From the NCBI RefSeq assembly GCF_040403615.1, contig NZ_JBBAKG010000009.1, forward strand, positions 1-64,000: 64,000 bases of DNA, written 5' to 3'. This document shows, piece by piece, positions 8,657-17,315 of this stretch. Positions within the stretch are counted from its first letter, which is position 1; each line of letters starts with the position of its first letter. This DNA comes from Haliscomenobacter sp040403615 (lineage in GTDB: Bacteria; Bacteroidota; Bacteroidia; Chitinophagales; Saprospiraceae). The notes below the pieces were generated by a model. The model searched no databases and was not told the origin of the DNA. It saw only the letters and a list, made by a program, of their open reading frames with translations. Both the position numbers and the translations under genes were made by a program.

Positions 8657-10117
8657 ATGCAAAGATTATTTCTGATCGCGTTGTTTTGTAGCTGTTTTGC
8701 CTGCCAGAGTCGGCCACAAAAAGCAGAACCTGCGATTTCTCCCAATGCCGAACTTTTTTATGCGAAGTACCCTGCTTACCGAGCAAACGGACTGGAAACC
8801 CGCCGGTTTAAAATCGAAGACATTGAGCCGATGATCAAGGCATTGCCCGCCCCATTCAAAGTCACCTTGGCAGGAAAATCCTTCCAAAGCCGCAACATTT
8901 ACCACGTGAGCATCGGTACTGGTCCGGTGAAAGTCCTGATGTGGTCGCAGATGCACGGCGATGAATCAACGGCAACCATGGCCTTGATGGACTTGTTTCA
9001 GTTTTTGCAAAAAAAGGACGAATTTGATTCCCTGCGGCAGGTCTTGCTTTCCAAGCTGACTCTGCATTTCATCCCCATGCTCAACCCGGATGGTGCCAAC
9101 CGCTTTACCCGCCGCAGCATGCAAGGCATCGACATCAACCGCGACGCCATGCGCCTGCAAACCCCCGAAGCACGCATCCTGAAGCGCATTCGGGACGAAA
9201 CCAAGGCCGACTGGGGTTTCAACCTGCACGATCAAAACATTTACCTTGGTGCTGGCGTAGGGCCGTACCCGGCTTCCATTTCCGTTTTGGCGCCAGCTTA
9301 CAACCTGACCAAAGACGTAAACGAAACCCGTGGAGACGCCATGCGCCTGATTGGTGCCATGAATCAGTTGTTGCAACGGCATATTCCCAAGCAAGTAGGG
9401 CGCTACGACGATGATTTTGAACCCCGTGCTTTTGGCGACAACATTCAAAAATGGGGTACACGCACCATCCTCATCGAAACGGGTGGACTCAAAGACGACC
9501 CTGAAAATCAGGAGTTGCGCCGCCTCAATTTTTCCATTTTCCTGACCGCACTGGAAGCCATCGCCACTGAAAAATACCGGGAGTGGGACTTCACAGCTTA
9601 TGAAGCATTGCCCGAAAACCAAAACAATGGATTACACAACCTCGTCATTCGGAATGTGCAGGTACAACGTGCCGACAAGTGGTACAAAGTTGACCTGGCT
9701 TTCCGGCGGGAGGAAGTCAATACCGAAAACAGCCGCAAGTTTTTTTACCGCTCCACCATCTCCGAAATGGGCGATTTGTCCAACAACTTTGGTTACGAAG
9801 AATACAACCTGGAAGGCTATCAGGTCGTGCCTGGCAATATTCAGGCCGGAGTAAGAGCTAGTTGGGAAGAAGTGGCCAAAGCCGATCATATGGCCTTGTT
9901 GCGGCAGGGCATCACCGATGTGCAAGTCAGCAGTCGTTGGCCCGAAAGCCTCGAATTGAGCAAGTTGCCAGTGTTATTGATCCGCCCTCGCGACAATCCG
10001 GCCAACCCAGGCACCTCTGGTAGTATCAATATTGGCTCGAATGCCTCCTTGCTGTTGCAAAAAGAGGGCAAAACCGAGTACGCAGTTGTGAATGGGTTTT
10101 TGTACAAAATCCAGTAA
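8657..10117 (+). CDS. M14-family zinc carboxypeptidase, probable lipoprotein
   Basis: The N-terminus is hydrophobic and reaches a cysteine at ~16 (FAC-Q), a plausible lipoprotein signal. The M14 zinc site is visible: HGDES near 104 (HxxE with the conserved D-E), a later His in NLHDQN, the substrate-binding NPDGANRF/DINRDA, and the catalytic-glutamate region TILIETGG. The C-terminal ~170 residues beyond the catalytic domain are unique in appearance. It probably trims peptides or peptidoglycan fragments at the cell envelope. It follows the RNA-repair pair after ~60 bp, but a functional link is not evident. Confidence 0.82.
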   Translation: MQRLFLIALFCSCFACQSRPQKAEPAISPNAELFYAKYPAYRANGLETRRFKIEDIEPMIKALPAPFKVTLAGKSFQSRNIYHVSIGTGPVKVLMWSQMHGDESTATMALMDLFQFLQKKDEFDSLRQVLLSKLTLHFIPMLNPDGANRFTRRSMQGIDINRDAMRLQTPEARILKRIRDETKADWGFNLHDQNIYLGAGVGPYPASISVLAPAYNLTKDVNETRGDAMRLIGAMNQLLQRHIPKQVGRYDDDFEPRAFGDNIQKWGTRTILIETGGLKDDPENQELRRLNFSIFLTALEAIATEKYREWDFTAYEALPENQNNGLHNLVIRNVQVQRADKWYKVDLAFRREEVNTENSRKFFYRSTISEMGDLSNNFGYEEYNLEGYQVVPGNIQAGVRASWEEVAKADHMALLRQGITDVQVSSRWPESLELSKLPVLLIRPRDNPANPGTSGSINIGSNASLLLQKEGKTEYAVVNGFLYKIQ

Positions 10118-10120
10118 GCG

Positions 10121-10245
10121 TGCAGCTTCGTAGTTTTTTTTCACCACCTTAGAAACCTAAGATTCACCTCAGAGATAGTAATGACTCAGGTGACCCTTAG
10201 GTGCCTGAAGTGCCTGAGGTGGTGGAAACAAGCAGAGAAGCTGCA
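10121..10245. repeat. GCAGCTTC/GAAGCTGC inverted-repeat element, complete copy
   Basis: The outer ends are TGCAGCTTCG and AGAAGCTGCA. Inner arms TTTTCACCACCTTAG and CTGAGGTGGTGGAAA face each other, with several CCTnAGGTG-like units between. It lies between the M14 peptidase gene and the convergent Nudix gene. The right half recurs at 1-45. Confidence 0.75.
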
Positions 10246-10266
10246 AAAAGAATACTCAGCTTTAAT

Positions 10267-10833
10267 TTATTGTGCCTTGGAAATTGAATGCGCCACCTTG
10301 CTAGCAAAACGCTGAATCGAAGCATCCTCCCAGCCCAACAACTCGGAAATGGGAATCCATTTGAATACAGCTTCATCAAATTTTGCCGATAAAATCATTT
10401 TGAAAACAAAGCGAAAATCGTGGTGGGGATGAGCAGGGAACTCGCCACGTGCCGGAATCTGATGCACATCGAGATCGATGGGTTCGCCCGTGACGACACT
10501 AAACGCCGTTACACTCAACCCGGTTTCTTCCATCAATTCACGAATCGCGGCTTGCAAGGTGTTGAAGTCCTGGTCTGGTTCTACATGTCCGCCAAATTGA
10601 AGCCAACGGTCTAGTTTCTGGTGATAGTGGAATAAGATATTTTCCTGAGCCTGATCCAACAGGATTGCCGATACCGTAATGTGCCCAGCTTGCAATTGTG
10701 GATCAAAAGGATTTTCGTGTGCCTGGATGAAAGCTTTGGTGGTTTCAACATGTGCATGCTCCACTTCGTCGGCAGCCAGGTAAGCTGCTAAAAACTCCAA
10801 CGTAAATTGTTTTTGCTGTTCTACCTTCATCAT
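10267..10833 (-). CDS. Nudix hydrolase
   Basis: A 188-residue protein whose Nudix box runs from GGHVEPDQDF to IRELMEETGL (residues ~78-103). The catalytic REx2EE core is intact, and two extra residues lie between the GG and the REL compared with the standard spacing. The N-terminal ~60 residues are helical and not diagnostic. The sequence cannot define the substrate among nucleoside diphosphate derivatives. Two adjacent ATG codons (10833, 10830) could start it. Confidence 0.85.
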   Translation of the reverse strand: MMKVEQQKQFTLEFLAAYLAADEVEHAHVETTKAFIQAHENPFDPQLQAGHITVSAILLDQAQENILFHYHQKLDRWLQFGGHVEPDQDFNTLQAAIRELMEETGLSVTAFSVVTGEPIDLDVHQIPARGEFPAHPHHDFRFVFKMILSAKFDEAVFKWIPISELLGWEDASIQRFASKVAHSISKAQ

Positions 10834-10939
10834 CAGCGATAGGTTTTAACTTTCAGGTGTAAAAGTAGCAGAAAATATTTTGTGTGCTTTTAAACCTTTA
10901 TTGAAAGACCTAGTCTAAATCTCAAATCACCAAACGCTG

Positions 10940-11491
10940 ATGCAGCAGACCAAAACCAGCGATGAACAAATCCTGGGACTCATGCGAAACCCGGTTACCC
11001 TGGAAAGGGGGTTTCGGCTGTTGATGGATGCGTACCAGGATCGTTTGTATTGGCAGGTGCGTAGAATGGTAACGGATCATGAAGATGCCAACGATGTATT
11101 GCAAAATGCCATGGTGAAGGTATTTCGCAACCTCACGCAATTCGAAGGGAAATCGGGTATCTATACCTGGATGTACCGAATTGTGACCAACGAGGCCATC
11201 ACTTTTCTCAACCAACGCAACCGCCGCAGTGCAACCTCGATTGATGATGCCAACATCAATCTGGCCAATCGCCTGCATGCAGATTCGTATTTTGATGGGG
11301 ATGAAGCGCAAATTCGGTTGCAACAAGCACTTCAAACCCTGCCCGAACGCCAGAAGGAGGTGTTCAATTTGCGGTATTATGAAGAAATGAGCTACGATGA
11401 AATGTCTCAATTGCTGAACACCAGCGTTGGGTCACTCAAAGCTTCTTTTCACCATGCCGTCAAGAAAGTAGAACAGTTTTTTGCAGAATAA
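10940..11491 (+). CDS. ECF-type RNA polymerase sigma factor
   Basis: A 183-residue sigma-70 family protein. Region 2 includes the core-binding and -10 recognition segment (DANDVLQNAMVKVFRNL), ending in TWMYRIVTNEAI. Region 4 has a helix-turn-helix at residues ~130-175 (LPERQKEVFNLRYYEEMSYDEMS...GSLKASFHHAVKKV). There is no sigma 1.1 or region 3, so it is a group 4 (ECF) factor. The next genes encode a single-pass membrane protein and a periplasmic protein, the usual Bacteroidota arrangement for an envelope-responsive sigma. The gap to the next gene is filled by a 196-bp inverted-repeat element. Confidence 0.93.
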   Translation: MQQTKTSDEQILGLMRNPVTLERGFRLLMDAYQDRLYWQVRRMVTDHEDANDVLQNAMVKVFRNLTQFEGKSGIYTWMYRIVTNEAITFLNQRNRRSATSIDDANINLANRLHADSYFDGDEAQIRLQQALQTLPERQKEVFNLRYYEEMSYDEMSQLLNTSVGSLKASFHHAVKKVEQFFAE

Positions 11492-11505
11492 ATTCAAGCT
11501 CAATA

Positions 11506-11701
11506 GACTTGGTGTAACGGGAGCGCTTGAGGTCAAAAATAAGGGATTTTTTCCCTGATTGAGGCTTATTTTTGAGTGCGCTCCTCGACTTCGCTCGGAG
11601 ACCGGTCCCTGAGCGAAGCCGAAGGGACGGACGATAAAATAAACGAAAAGCAGGGAAAAAAGACCATTTTTGAGCCAAGCAGTCTCCCGTCACACCAAGT
11701 C
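11506..11701. repeat. 196-bp TA-flanked MITE-like inverted-repeat element
   Basis: Terminal inverted repeats GACTTGGTGTAACGGGAG and CTCCCGTCACACCAAGTC match at 17 of 18 positions and are flanked by TA on both sides. Inner arms (AAGGGATTTTTTCCCTG facing CAGGGAAAAAAGACC) continue the pairing. The centre (11584-11626) holds the CTCGACTTCGCTCGG/GAGCGAAGCCGA palindrome also seen elsewhere in the window. It encodes nothing and separates the sigma factor from its likely anti-sigma gene. Confidence 0.8.
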
Positions 11702-11718
11702 TAAAAAAACATACACAA

Positions 11719-12258
11719 ATGGAACGCCCTGATGATGATGTAAGGAAAGAGTTGGAGGAGCTCTCGCCTCGCCTGCTCAAAATAAAAGAGCAGGGGGAGG
11801 CATTCAGGCTGCCCGACCATTATTTTCAAATCCTGCAAGCTCAGGTTTTTGAAAAAATTCAGGCGGAAAAAAGCGCTGTTGGCATCAGACAGGCTTTGCC
11901 TGGATCGAATTGGCTCAATCAAATCATGGAGCAATTCCAGTGGTTGACCCATACACGCTGGGCGCTAAGCCTAGCTACGGTGGCTTTGTTGATAACGGTA
12001 GGCATTGGCTGGATGTACCAACAAAACCAGGCTACCAGTCAAAACCTGAATACTGAATTGGCTAAGCTAGATCAGCAAACCCTGGATGCGTACATTCAGG
12101 ATAATCTCCACGAGTTTGATACGGAAACCTTGATGGAATTCGCTTCTAAAAAAGACAGTCAACTGAATTTTGACGAAATGAATCCAGAGGAACTCGATCA
12201 ATACATTGATGAAAACCTTCAGGAATTGGATGAAGAAACCATCAAAGAATTACTCTAA
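11719..12258 (+). CDS. Single-pass membrane protein, probable anti-sigma partner
   Basis: A 179-residue protein. A charged cytoplasmic N-terminus (~1-78) is followed by one membrane helix at ~80-98 (ALSLATVALLITVGIGWMY). A very acidic periplasmic tail ends in repeats of the type DEMNPEELDQYIDENLQELDEETIKELL. No zinc-binding anti-sigma motif is visible, so the anti-sigma role rests on topology and on position after the ECF factor. The tail repeats (LDAYIQDNLHEFDTETLMEF and LDQYIDENLQELDEETIKEL) look like an internal duplication of ~20 residues. Confidence 0.65.
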   Translation: MERPDDDVRKELEELSPRLLKIKEQGEAFRLPDHYFQILQAQVFEKIQAEKSAVGIRQALPGSNWLNQIMEQFQWLTHTRWALSLATVALLITVGIGWMYQQNQATSQNLNTELAKLDQQTLDAYIQDNLHEFDTETLMEFASKKDSQLNFDEMNPEELDQYIDENLQELDEETIKELL

Positions 12259-12261
12259 GTA

Positions 12262-12380
12262 GTGGGGCAAAAACAAGTGTTAATTTTTCTTGAGCCAAAG
12301 GATTAAATAAGACACTTGAAATGAACCATTTACTTATCTAATCCTCTGGCAAAATGAACACTTGTTTTTTTATCGCCCCT
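12262..12380 (+). repeat. Palindromic GTGGGGC element, copy 2
   Basis: Same element and orientation as 4291-4409. It begins three bases after the stop codon of the preceding gene and ends before the ATG of the next. Arms AAACAAGTGTT and AACACTTGTTT show a compensated T/C change (C on the left paired with G on the right), which suggests the stem is maintained. Confidence 0.9.
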
Positions 12381-12404
12381 AAACCGGCAAACGAATACAA
12401 CAAA

Positions 12405-12839
12405 ATGAGAAACTTGATCGTCGCATTAATACTGGTAGGCGCATGCTTGCACGCCTTGCCATCGCAAGCCCAACAACAAGACAGAGGAGAACGGATTCGT
12501 GCATTGAGAGTGGCCTACATTACCGATAAGCTGCAACTCACCCCCGAAGAATCCGAAAAATTCTGGCCAGTATATAACCAATACGAGGCTGAACAAAAAC
12601 GCATTCGTCAAAAGTACAAGGCCGATTTGGATTTGAGCATTATGAAGGATGAAGACGTAGAACGCTCCATTACCGATCGGTTTGAGATGGAAGAACAAAT
12701 CATCAAACTCAAACGGGATTACTTTCAACGGATGAAAAGTTTTATCGCGGTACGCAAAATTGCCCAACTGCAACGCAGCGAGCAGGAATTCAACCGGGAG
12801 TTGCTGAAACGCATTCAGGAAGCCCGCTTTAAAAAATAA
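12405..12839 (+). CDS. Periplasmic helical protein of the ECF sigma cluster
   Basis: The start is placed at ATG 12405, giving a clear signal peptide (MRNLIVALILVGACLHALPSQA). An upstream in-frame ATG at 12354 lies inside the palindromic element and is unlikely. The mature ~120 residues are charged and helical, beginning RIRALRVAYITDKLQLTPEES and reaching FWPVYNQYE. This pattern belongs to the Spy/CpxP-like or LTXXQ-like periplasmic proteins encoded next to Bacteroidota ECF factors. It may act as chaperone or sensor for the sigma/anti-sigma pair; that role is inferred from context. Confidence 0.75.
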   Translation: MRNLIVALILVGACLHALPSQAQQQDRGERIRALRVAYITDKLQLTPEESEKFWPVYNQYEAEQKRIRQKYKADLDLSIMKDEDVERSITDRFEMEEQIIKLKRDYFQRMKSFIAVRKIAQLQRSEQEFNRELLKRIQEARFKK

Positions 12840-13159
12840 AACAAAACGCCAATTTCTGATCCCGGGGGTTCACTCCTGAAATACTTCCGGGATCAGAAAA
12901 TGTATTCGCAAAAAAATAATAGTAAAATAATCATAATTCGTTTTCAAGGCTTGGCATTTTTTTTGTTCGTATATGTCAAAAGATAAATAATCGAAAAGAA
13001 TAAACTATTAAAGCACAAACAGTTAGATAAATTACCGTTCCCTCAAAAACAGCTACCGTTCCATTAATGCCTTTCACTTAGTTGAGCTAAAGTTCGGAGA
13101 TCTGGGTAGCTTTTTGCTACCTTTAGCAACAATCCGCTTAAAGACTACAACTGTATCTT
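12840..13159. other. Gene-free AT-rich spacer
   Basis: Apart from the hairpin at 12853-12899 this 320-bp spacer is AT-rich and holds no convincing coding sequence. It must contain the promoter of the TPR gene, but I cannot place it confidently. Confidence 0.5.
12853..12899 (+). terminator. Hairpin after the ECF cluster
   Basis: A 13-bp stem TTTCTGATCCCGG / CCGGGATCAGAAA with a ~21-base loop lies 14 bp after the stop of the periplasmic gene. It is followed by only a weak T stretch, so it may terminate or stabilise the transcript. Confidence 0.6.
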
Positions 13160-14542
13160 ATGAGTAACCAGGCATTGATTGATTTAGTTACCGAATACGA
13201 AGCTTTATTGGAGCAAGGAGAAGCGTTTTTTCTTGACCAGGAAGCCTATCGCCATTTGATTGAACATTACCTTCACGACGAAGCTTATGAACTGGCTTTG
13301 GAAGTTGTAGAACGCGCCATTGATTGCCATAGTTATACTGCAGAATTCCTTTTGCGAAAGGCAGAAATTCTCATTCACGCTCATCAGGAGCGTCAAGCAC
13401 TGGTTGTTCTTACCCATGCGGTCAAATTGGCCCCCAACGAAACCGAGATTCGCTTGTTGCGGGCGCAAGCACTTACTTATTTGGGCGATCACCTTGATGC
13501 CCATGAGCAACTGAACTACCTTCCTGAAGAACTGGATGCCTCCATGCTGGCAGAGGTGTACTTTGTTAGAGCGCTTATTTATGAAAACCAACAAGAGTAC
13601 GATGCTATGTTTTTGGCGCTCAAGGAAGCAGCGGCTTATGATTCAGAGATGCGGCATTGTCTGGGGAAATTGATGAGTGCCGTTCAACACACCCGCAGTT
13701 ATGAAGAGAGCATAACCCTACACGAGCAAATCATTGACGAAAATCCTTATTCCACCGTTGCCTGGCAAAACCTGGGGCTTTCTCATGCCTATTTGGGCAA
13801 TTACGATGAGGCTCTAGAAGCCTTGGAATACGCTTACCTGGCAGATGAAAGCAACGAACAAGCATATCGAGATAGGGCTGATCTTGCTTTTGAGTTGCAA
13901 CGCTATTCCCTTACGCTGGAGATTTGCGAAGAAATTCAACAGCTCTTTGGTGAGGAGGGCGACTTGCTTTTGCGGATGGGCCAATGTCACCTTCGACTGA
14001 GCCACCTTGATGCTGCCAAGTCTTACCTGAAGAAAGCCTTACAGCAGGATTCGCACAGTGACGAAGCGTATTTCCACTTGGGAGAAGCGGCAATTCTTGA
14101 AGAGAAATGGCAACTGGCCATTCATTATTGTAACAAAGCCATCGAAATCGACGATAACCGCGAGGAATACCACGCCACCATTGCTGCAGCATATGCTGAA
14201 ATGGGGAATTACGAGTTGGCCGAAGACCATTACAGATTGGCAACGGACATCGCGCCCGAAGAGGCATCCTATTGGCAACAATATGCTCTATTTCTTCTGG
14301 AAACCGAGCAATTCGAAGCGGCGATGGACGTGTTGGAATTGGCAGAAGAAAGCAGTGTAGGCCCAGAATTGAGCTATTGTCGGATTGCCTGCTTGTTTGA
14401 AGTTGGCGATCGGCAAGAGGCGCTTCTTCAACTCAGTGAAGTGCTGGAAGAGGATTACGATTCTTATTTTTTACTCTTCAAAATGGCACCACAACTCCAA
14501 AAAGATTCAGAAATCGTTTCCCTATTGAGGGCATATTCTTGA
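13160..14542 (+). CDS. Tetratricopeptide repeat protein
   Basis: A 460-residue cytoplasmic-looking protein without signal peptide. It is built almost wholly of ~34-residue TPR units, for example WQNLGLSHAYLGNYDEALEA, LRMGQCHLRLSHLDAAKSYL, YFHLGEAAILEEKWQLAIHY and HATIAAAYAEMGNYELAEDH. About ten to twelve units are visible, and the overall charge is strongly acidic. TPR solenoids mediate protein-protein contacts, so no catalytic role is implied. It stands alone, convergent with cysS. Confidence 0.88.
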   Translation: MSNQALIDLVTEYEALLEQGEAFFLDQEAYRHLIEHYLHDEAYELALEVVERAIDCHSYTAEFLLRKAEILIHAHQERQALVVLTHAVKLAPNETEIRLLRAQALTYLGDHLDAHEQLNYLPEELDASMLAEVYFVRALIYENQQEYDAMFLALKEAAAYDSEMRHCLGKLMSAVQHTRSYEESITLHEQIIDENPYSTVAWQNLGLSHAYLGNYDEALEALEYAYLADESNEQAYRDRADLAFELQRYSLTLEICEEIQQLFGEEGDLLLRMGQCHLRLSHLDAAKSYLKKALQQDSHSDEAYFHLGEAAILEEKWQLAIHYCNKAIEIDDNREEYHATIAAAYAEMGNYELAEDHYRLATDIAPEEASYWQQYALFLLETEQFEAAMDVLELAEESSVGPELSYCRIACLFEVGDRQEALLQLSEVLEEDYDSYFLLFKMAPQLQKDSEIVSLLRAYS

Positions 14543-14674
14543 CGGCTATCAGCCGTCAGCTATCAGCAAGATGCGGATTTAGCTGATAGCTGATTGCTGA
14601 CAGCTGATTGCTGATAGCTGATAGCTGATTGCTGATTGCTGATAGCTGATAGCTGATTGCTCATAGCTGATTGC
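14541..14674. repeat. AGCTGAT tandem/inverted repeat between convergent genes
   Basis: It begins with a perfect hairpin GACGGCTatcAGCCGTC (14541-14557). About ten short units of the form GCTGATTGCTGATAGCTGAT follow. CTATCAGC units at the left face CTGATAGC units at the right. It fills the whole gap between the TPR gene and cysS and could act as a bidirectional terminator. Confidence 0.85.
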
Positions 14675-14677
14675 TTT

Positions 14678-16186
14678 CTACTCCTTACTCCACTCCGTTC
14701 CCTCTTTCCCATCTTTCAGCACGATGCCAACCGCTTTGAGGACATCACGAATTTTATCCGCTGCGGCCCAATCCTTACGCGCACGTACATCCGCACGCAT
14801 GTCGATGATGAGGTGCATCAGGCCATCGATGGTTTTGAAACTATTGTCGCTACCGGCAGCAACTTCATCTTGAAGTCCAAAAATGTCAAACAGGAAGGTG
14901 TGAAAAGTCGTCTTCAGTTCGGCAAAAGTTGCCTCACTCAATCCCTCCATGCTGATTTGGCCGCCTTTCCAACTGTTTACCCGACTGACAATTTCAAACA
15001 AGCGCGCCAATGCTTTGGGCGTATTGAAATCATCGTTCATTTCATTGTGTACCGAAGCGATGGATTCCCGAATTTCTTGATCTTGTGCCGTTGCCTCGCC
15101 GTTGCCACCGAAAGGCAAGACTAGCAAAGTTGCATAAGCTTCCATCAAGCGGCGATAGCCCTTTTCGGCAGCTTGTAGGGCTTCATCCGTCAAATCTAGG
15201 GTACTACGGTAGTGCGTTTGGAGCATAAAGAAGCGCACCGCCATTGGGCTGTATCCCTTCGTGATGTGCGCACTATTGCCGCTAAAAAGCTCCTCTGGCA
15301 TAATGGAGTTGCCATCCGATTTGGACATTTTTTTGCCATTGAGCAGGAGCATATTGCAATGTATCCAGGTGTGGGCAGGGGTGCAACCGCAAGAACCGTA
15401 GTTTTGCGCCACTTCGTTTTCGTGGTGTGGAAACTTGAGATCGTTGCCGCCACCGTGGATGTCAAATGTTTTGCCTAAGTACTTGGTACTCATCGCCGAG
15501 CATTCCAAATGCCAACCTGGGAAACCCACTGACCAGGGTGAATTCCAGCGCATGATGTGCTCGGGATCTGCTTTGATCCAAATCGCAAAATCGGCAGGGT
15601 TGCGTTTTTCGTCTTGCTTCTTGAGGTTGTCGCGCGATTCGGAGATGAGTTCTTCGATTTTTCGACCCGACAACTGGCCGTAATGGCCACTTTCTTCTGC
15701 AAATTTGAGGGTATCAAAATAAACCGATCCATTGGCCACATAAGCATAGCCATTGTCCAGGATCTGCTGTACCATTTCAATTTGTTCGGGAATATGCCCG
15801 GTAGCGCGGGGTTCGATATTGGGAGGTAGCACGTTGAAAATGCGCATCATGTCATGAAAACCCACCGTATACTTGTGGGCGATCTCCATCGGCTCCAGTT
15901 GCTCCAGGCGCGCGCGTTTGCTCAACTTGTCTTCGCCACCGGTATCCACATCGCCTTCCAGGTGACCCACGTCGGTAATGTTGCGCACATAGCGCACTTT
16001 GTAGCCCAGGAATTGCAGGTAGCGGTAGATGATGTCAAAACTGACGAAAGTACGACAATTGCCCAAATGAACATTGCTATATACGGTAGGCCCACATACG
16101 TACATCCCGACTCTACCCGGGACAATGGGTTGAAAAACTTCTTTCTCTTTGCTGAGACTGTTGTAAATTTTTAGTTCGCTGTTCAT
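14678..16186 (-). CDS. cysS: Cysteinyl-tRNA synthetase
   Basis: A 502-residue class I synthetase. The zinc-binding start is YVCGPTVYSNVHLGNCRTF, where HLGN is the HIGH motif. Further zinc ligands are in WHLECSAMS and PHHENEVAQ, and the ATP-binding KMSKSDGNS is near residue 285. It charges tRNA-Cys with cysteine in the cytoplasm. Length and motif order are typical. The last ~20 residues are charged and end TEWSKE. It is monocistronic, convergent with the TPR gene. Confidence 0.97.
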   Translation of the reverse strand: MNSELKIYNSLSKEKEVFQPIVPGRVGMYVCGPTVYSNVHLGNCRTFVSFDIIYRYLQFLGYKVRYVRNITDVGHLEGDVDTGGEDKLSKRARLEQLEPMEIAHKYTVGFHDMMRIFNVLPPNIEPRATGHIPEQIEMVQQILDNGYAYVANGSVYFDTLKFAEESGHYGQLSGRKIEELISESRDNLKKQDEKRNPADFAIWIKADPEHIMRWNSPWSVGFPGWHLECSAMSTKYLGKTFDIHGGGNDLKFPHHENEVAQNYGSCGCTPAHTWIHCNMLLLNGKKMSKSDGNSIMPEELFSGNSAHITKGYSPMAVRFFMLQTHYRSTLDLTDEALQAAEKGYRRLMEAYATLLVLPFGGNGEATAQDQEIRESIASVHNEMNDDFNTPKALARLFEIVSRVNSWKGGQISMEGLSEATFAELKTTFHTFLFDIFGLQDEVAAGSDNSFKTIDGLMHLIIDMRADVRARKDWAAADKIRDVLKAVGIVLKDGKEGTEWSKE

Positions 16187-16221
16187 TGGACTTATTTTTG
16201 CCGCCGCAAAAATAGAGAATT

Positions 16222-16268
16222 GTCTTAGTAACGCAGAAAAATAAACTTCCCGATTTTTTGCGTCAGAC
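16222..16268. repeat. Short TGCGT/GTCTTAG inverted-repeat element
   Basis: A 47-bp element with ends GTCTTAGTAACGCAG and TTTTTTGCGTCAGAC around AACTTCCCGAT. Its reverse complement matches both ends of the longer element at 41432-41562, so it looks like an internal-deletion form. It lies upstream of cysS. A solo end (ATTTTTTGCGTCAGAC) occurs at 33363-33378. Confidence 0.7.
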
Positions 16269-17312
16269 TTATAGTTTTATTACTGCAATTAAGGGGCGGT
16301 GGTCAGAAAAATGCACTTTGCCCCGCTGACAGTAAATCGGCGTAAATTGAGGGTCGGTAAAAATATAGTCAATGCGCAAACCAGGGATACGGCCAGCATA
16401 AGTAATGCCTATCCCTAAGCCTGCGGATAGAAAGGCATCTTTCAAATACTTGTGAATGGAATGATACGCGTAAGATTGAGGAATATCGTTGAAATCACCA
16501 CACACGATTACGGGATAGGGGCTATTAGAAATATGGGCAATGAGCTCTTCAACCTGACTGGCCCGGTCTTGGGCAGCCCGTTTGAATTTTCCTAGAATAC
16601 TCTTTACACTTGACCAGGTTTCTTTTTCCCGGATATCACCTGTTTCTACTACTTTGTCGGTCAGGTTGGTGATTGAGTTGGAACGCAGATGCACGTTGTA
16701 TATCCGAATAATGCGGTCACCCACCTGAAGATCAGCATAGCGGTAGCCATTGGTGACCCCAAAATAGCGTGCCTCGGAACGCAGAATGGGGTAACGGGAA
16801 AAGATGGCCAGTTCTTCCCTTTTTTTCCAGGCAGCATGCACCAATCCATTCTTTTGACTCAATGCATCGAGATAGGTAGGGCCACGTTGGTCGTTGAACA
16901 AAAACTCCTGCATGCACAATACATCCGGCTGCTGGGTGTACACCAATGATTCAACATCTTTGGGATCAGCCGCAGTGTTCCGTTTATGGAAATTTCCAAA
17001 ACCAAAAACGTTATAAGTCATCACTTTGAGAGTGGGCCCCGTTGCGCTGGTTGTTTGCCCAAAATGCAATCCAATAATGCCCATGAAATGGTTGAATCCC
17101 ACCAGAATGACTCCTAAGGAGAGTAAGGCTTGCCATTGTCGCCGAAAAGCCCAATAGGCGACAAACAATAAATTAATAACCAGCAAGACGGGATAAATCA
17201 GGCCGAAAAAAGCAAATGGCCAAAAACGCGCCGGACTAACGAATGGTGCAAGGTAAGTCAACAACGTAAGAAAAACGATCAGCACATTGGCCCAGCGGAT
17301 TAGTTTTTGCAC
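16269..17312 (-). CDS. Membrane-anchored endonuclease/exonuclease/phosphatase-family protein
   Basis: Three hydrophobic segments occupy residues ~8-90. They are followed by an EEP (DNase I/synaptojanin-like) domain: LKVMTYNVFGFG near 95, the catalytic glutamate in VLCMQEF near 130, RIYNVHLRSN, VIVCGDFNDIP with the catalytic Asp/Asn, and the final SDHRPLIAVI. The domain cleaves phosphodiesters of nucleic acids, inositol phosphates or lipids; the true substrate is unknown. The start is GTG at 17312, the only in-frame start after an upstream stop. It begins 3 bp after the upstream rhomboid gene, so it belongs to that operon. Confidence 0.85.
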   Translation of the reverse strand: MQKLIRWANVLIVFLTLLTYLAPFVSPARFWPFAFFGLIYPVLLVINLLFVAYWAFRRQWQALLSLGVILVGFNHFMGIIGLHFGQTTSATGPTLKVMTYNVFGFGNFHKRNTAADPKDVESLVYTQQPDVLCMQEFLFNDQRGPTYLDALSQKNGLVHAAWKKREELAIFSRYPILRSEARYFGVTNGYRYADLQVGDRIIRIYNVHLRSNSITNLTDKVVETGDIREKETWSSVKSILGKFKRAAQDRASQVEELIAHISNSPYPVIVCGDFNDIPQSYAYHSIHKYLKDAFLSAGLGIGITYAGRIPGLRIDYIFTDPQFTPIYCQRGKVHFSDHRPLIAVIKL

Positions 17313-17315
17313 GGG

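Noticed and set aside
12354..12404. Earlier in-frame ATG for the periplasmic ECF-cluster gene
   Set aside because: It lies inside the palindromic element and would bury the clear signal peptide that begins at 12405.
14541..14674. AGCTGAT repeat as a CRISPR array
   Set aside because: Units are 7-14 bp, contiguous and partly inverted, without spacers; no cas genes in the window.
16269..17312. EEP protein as exonuclease III of DNA repair
   Set aside because: It has a multi-helix membrane anchor and lies with rhomboids, so a cytoplasmic DNA-repair role is not supported.
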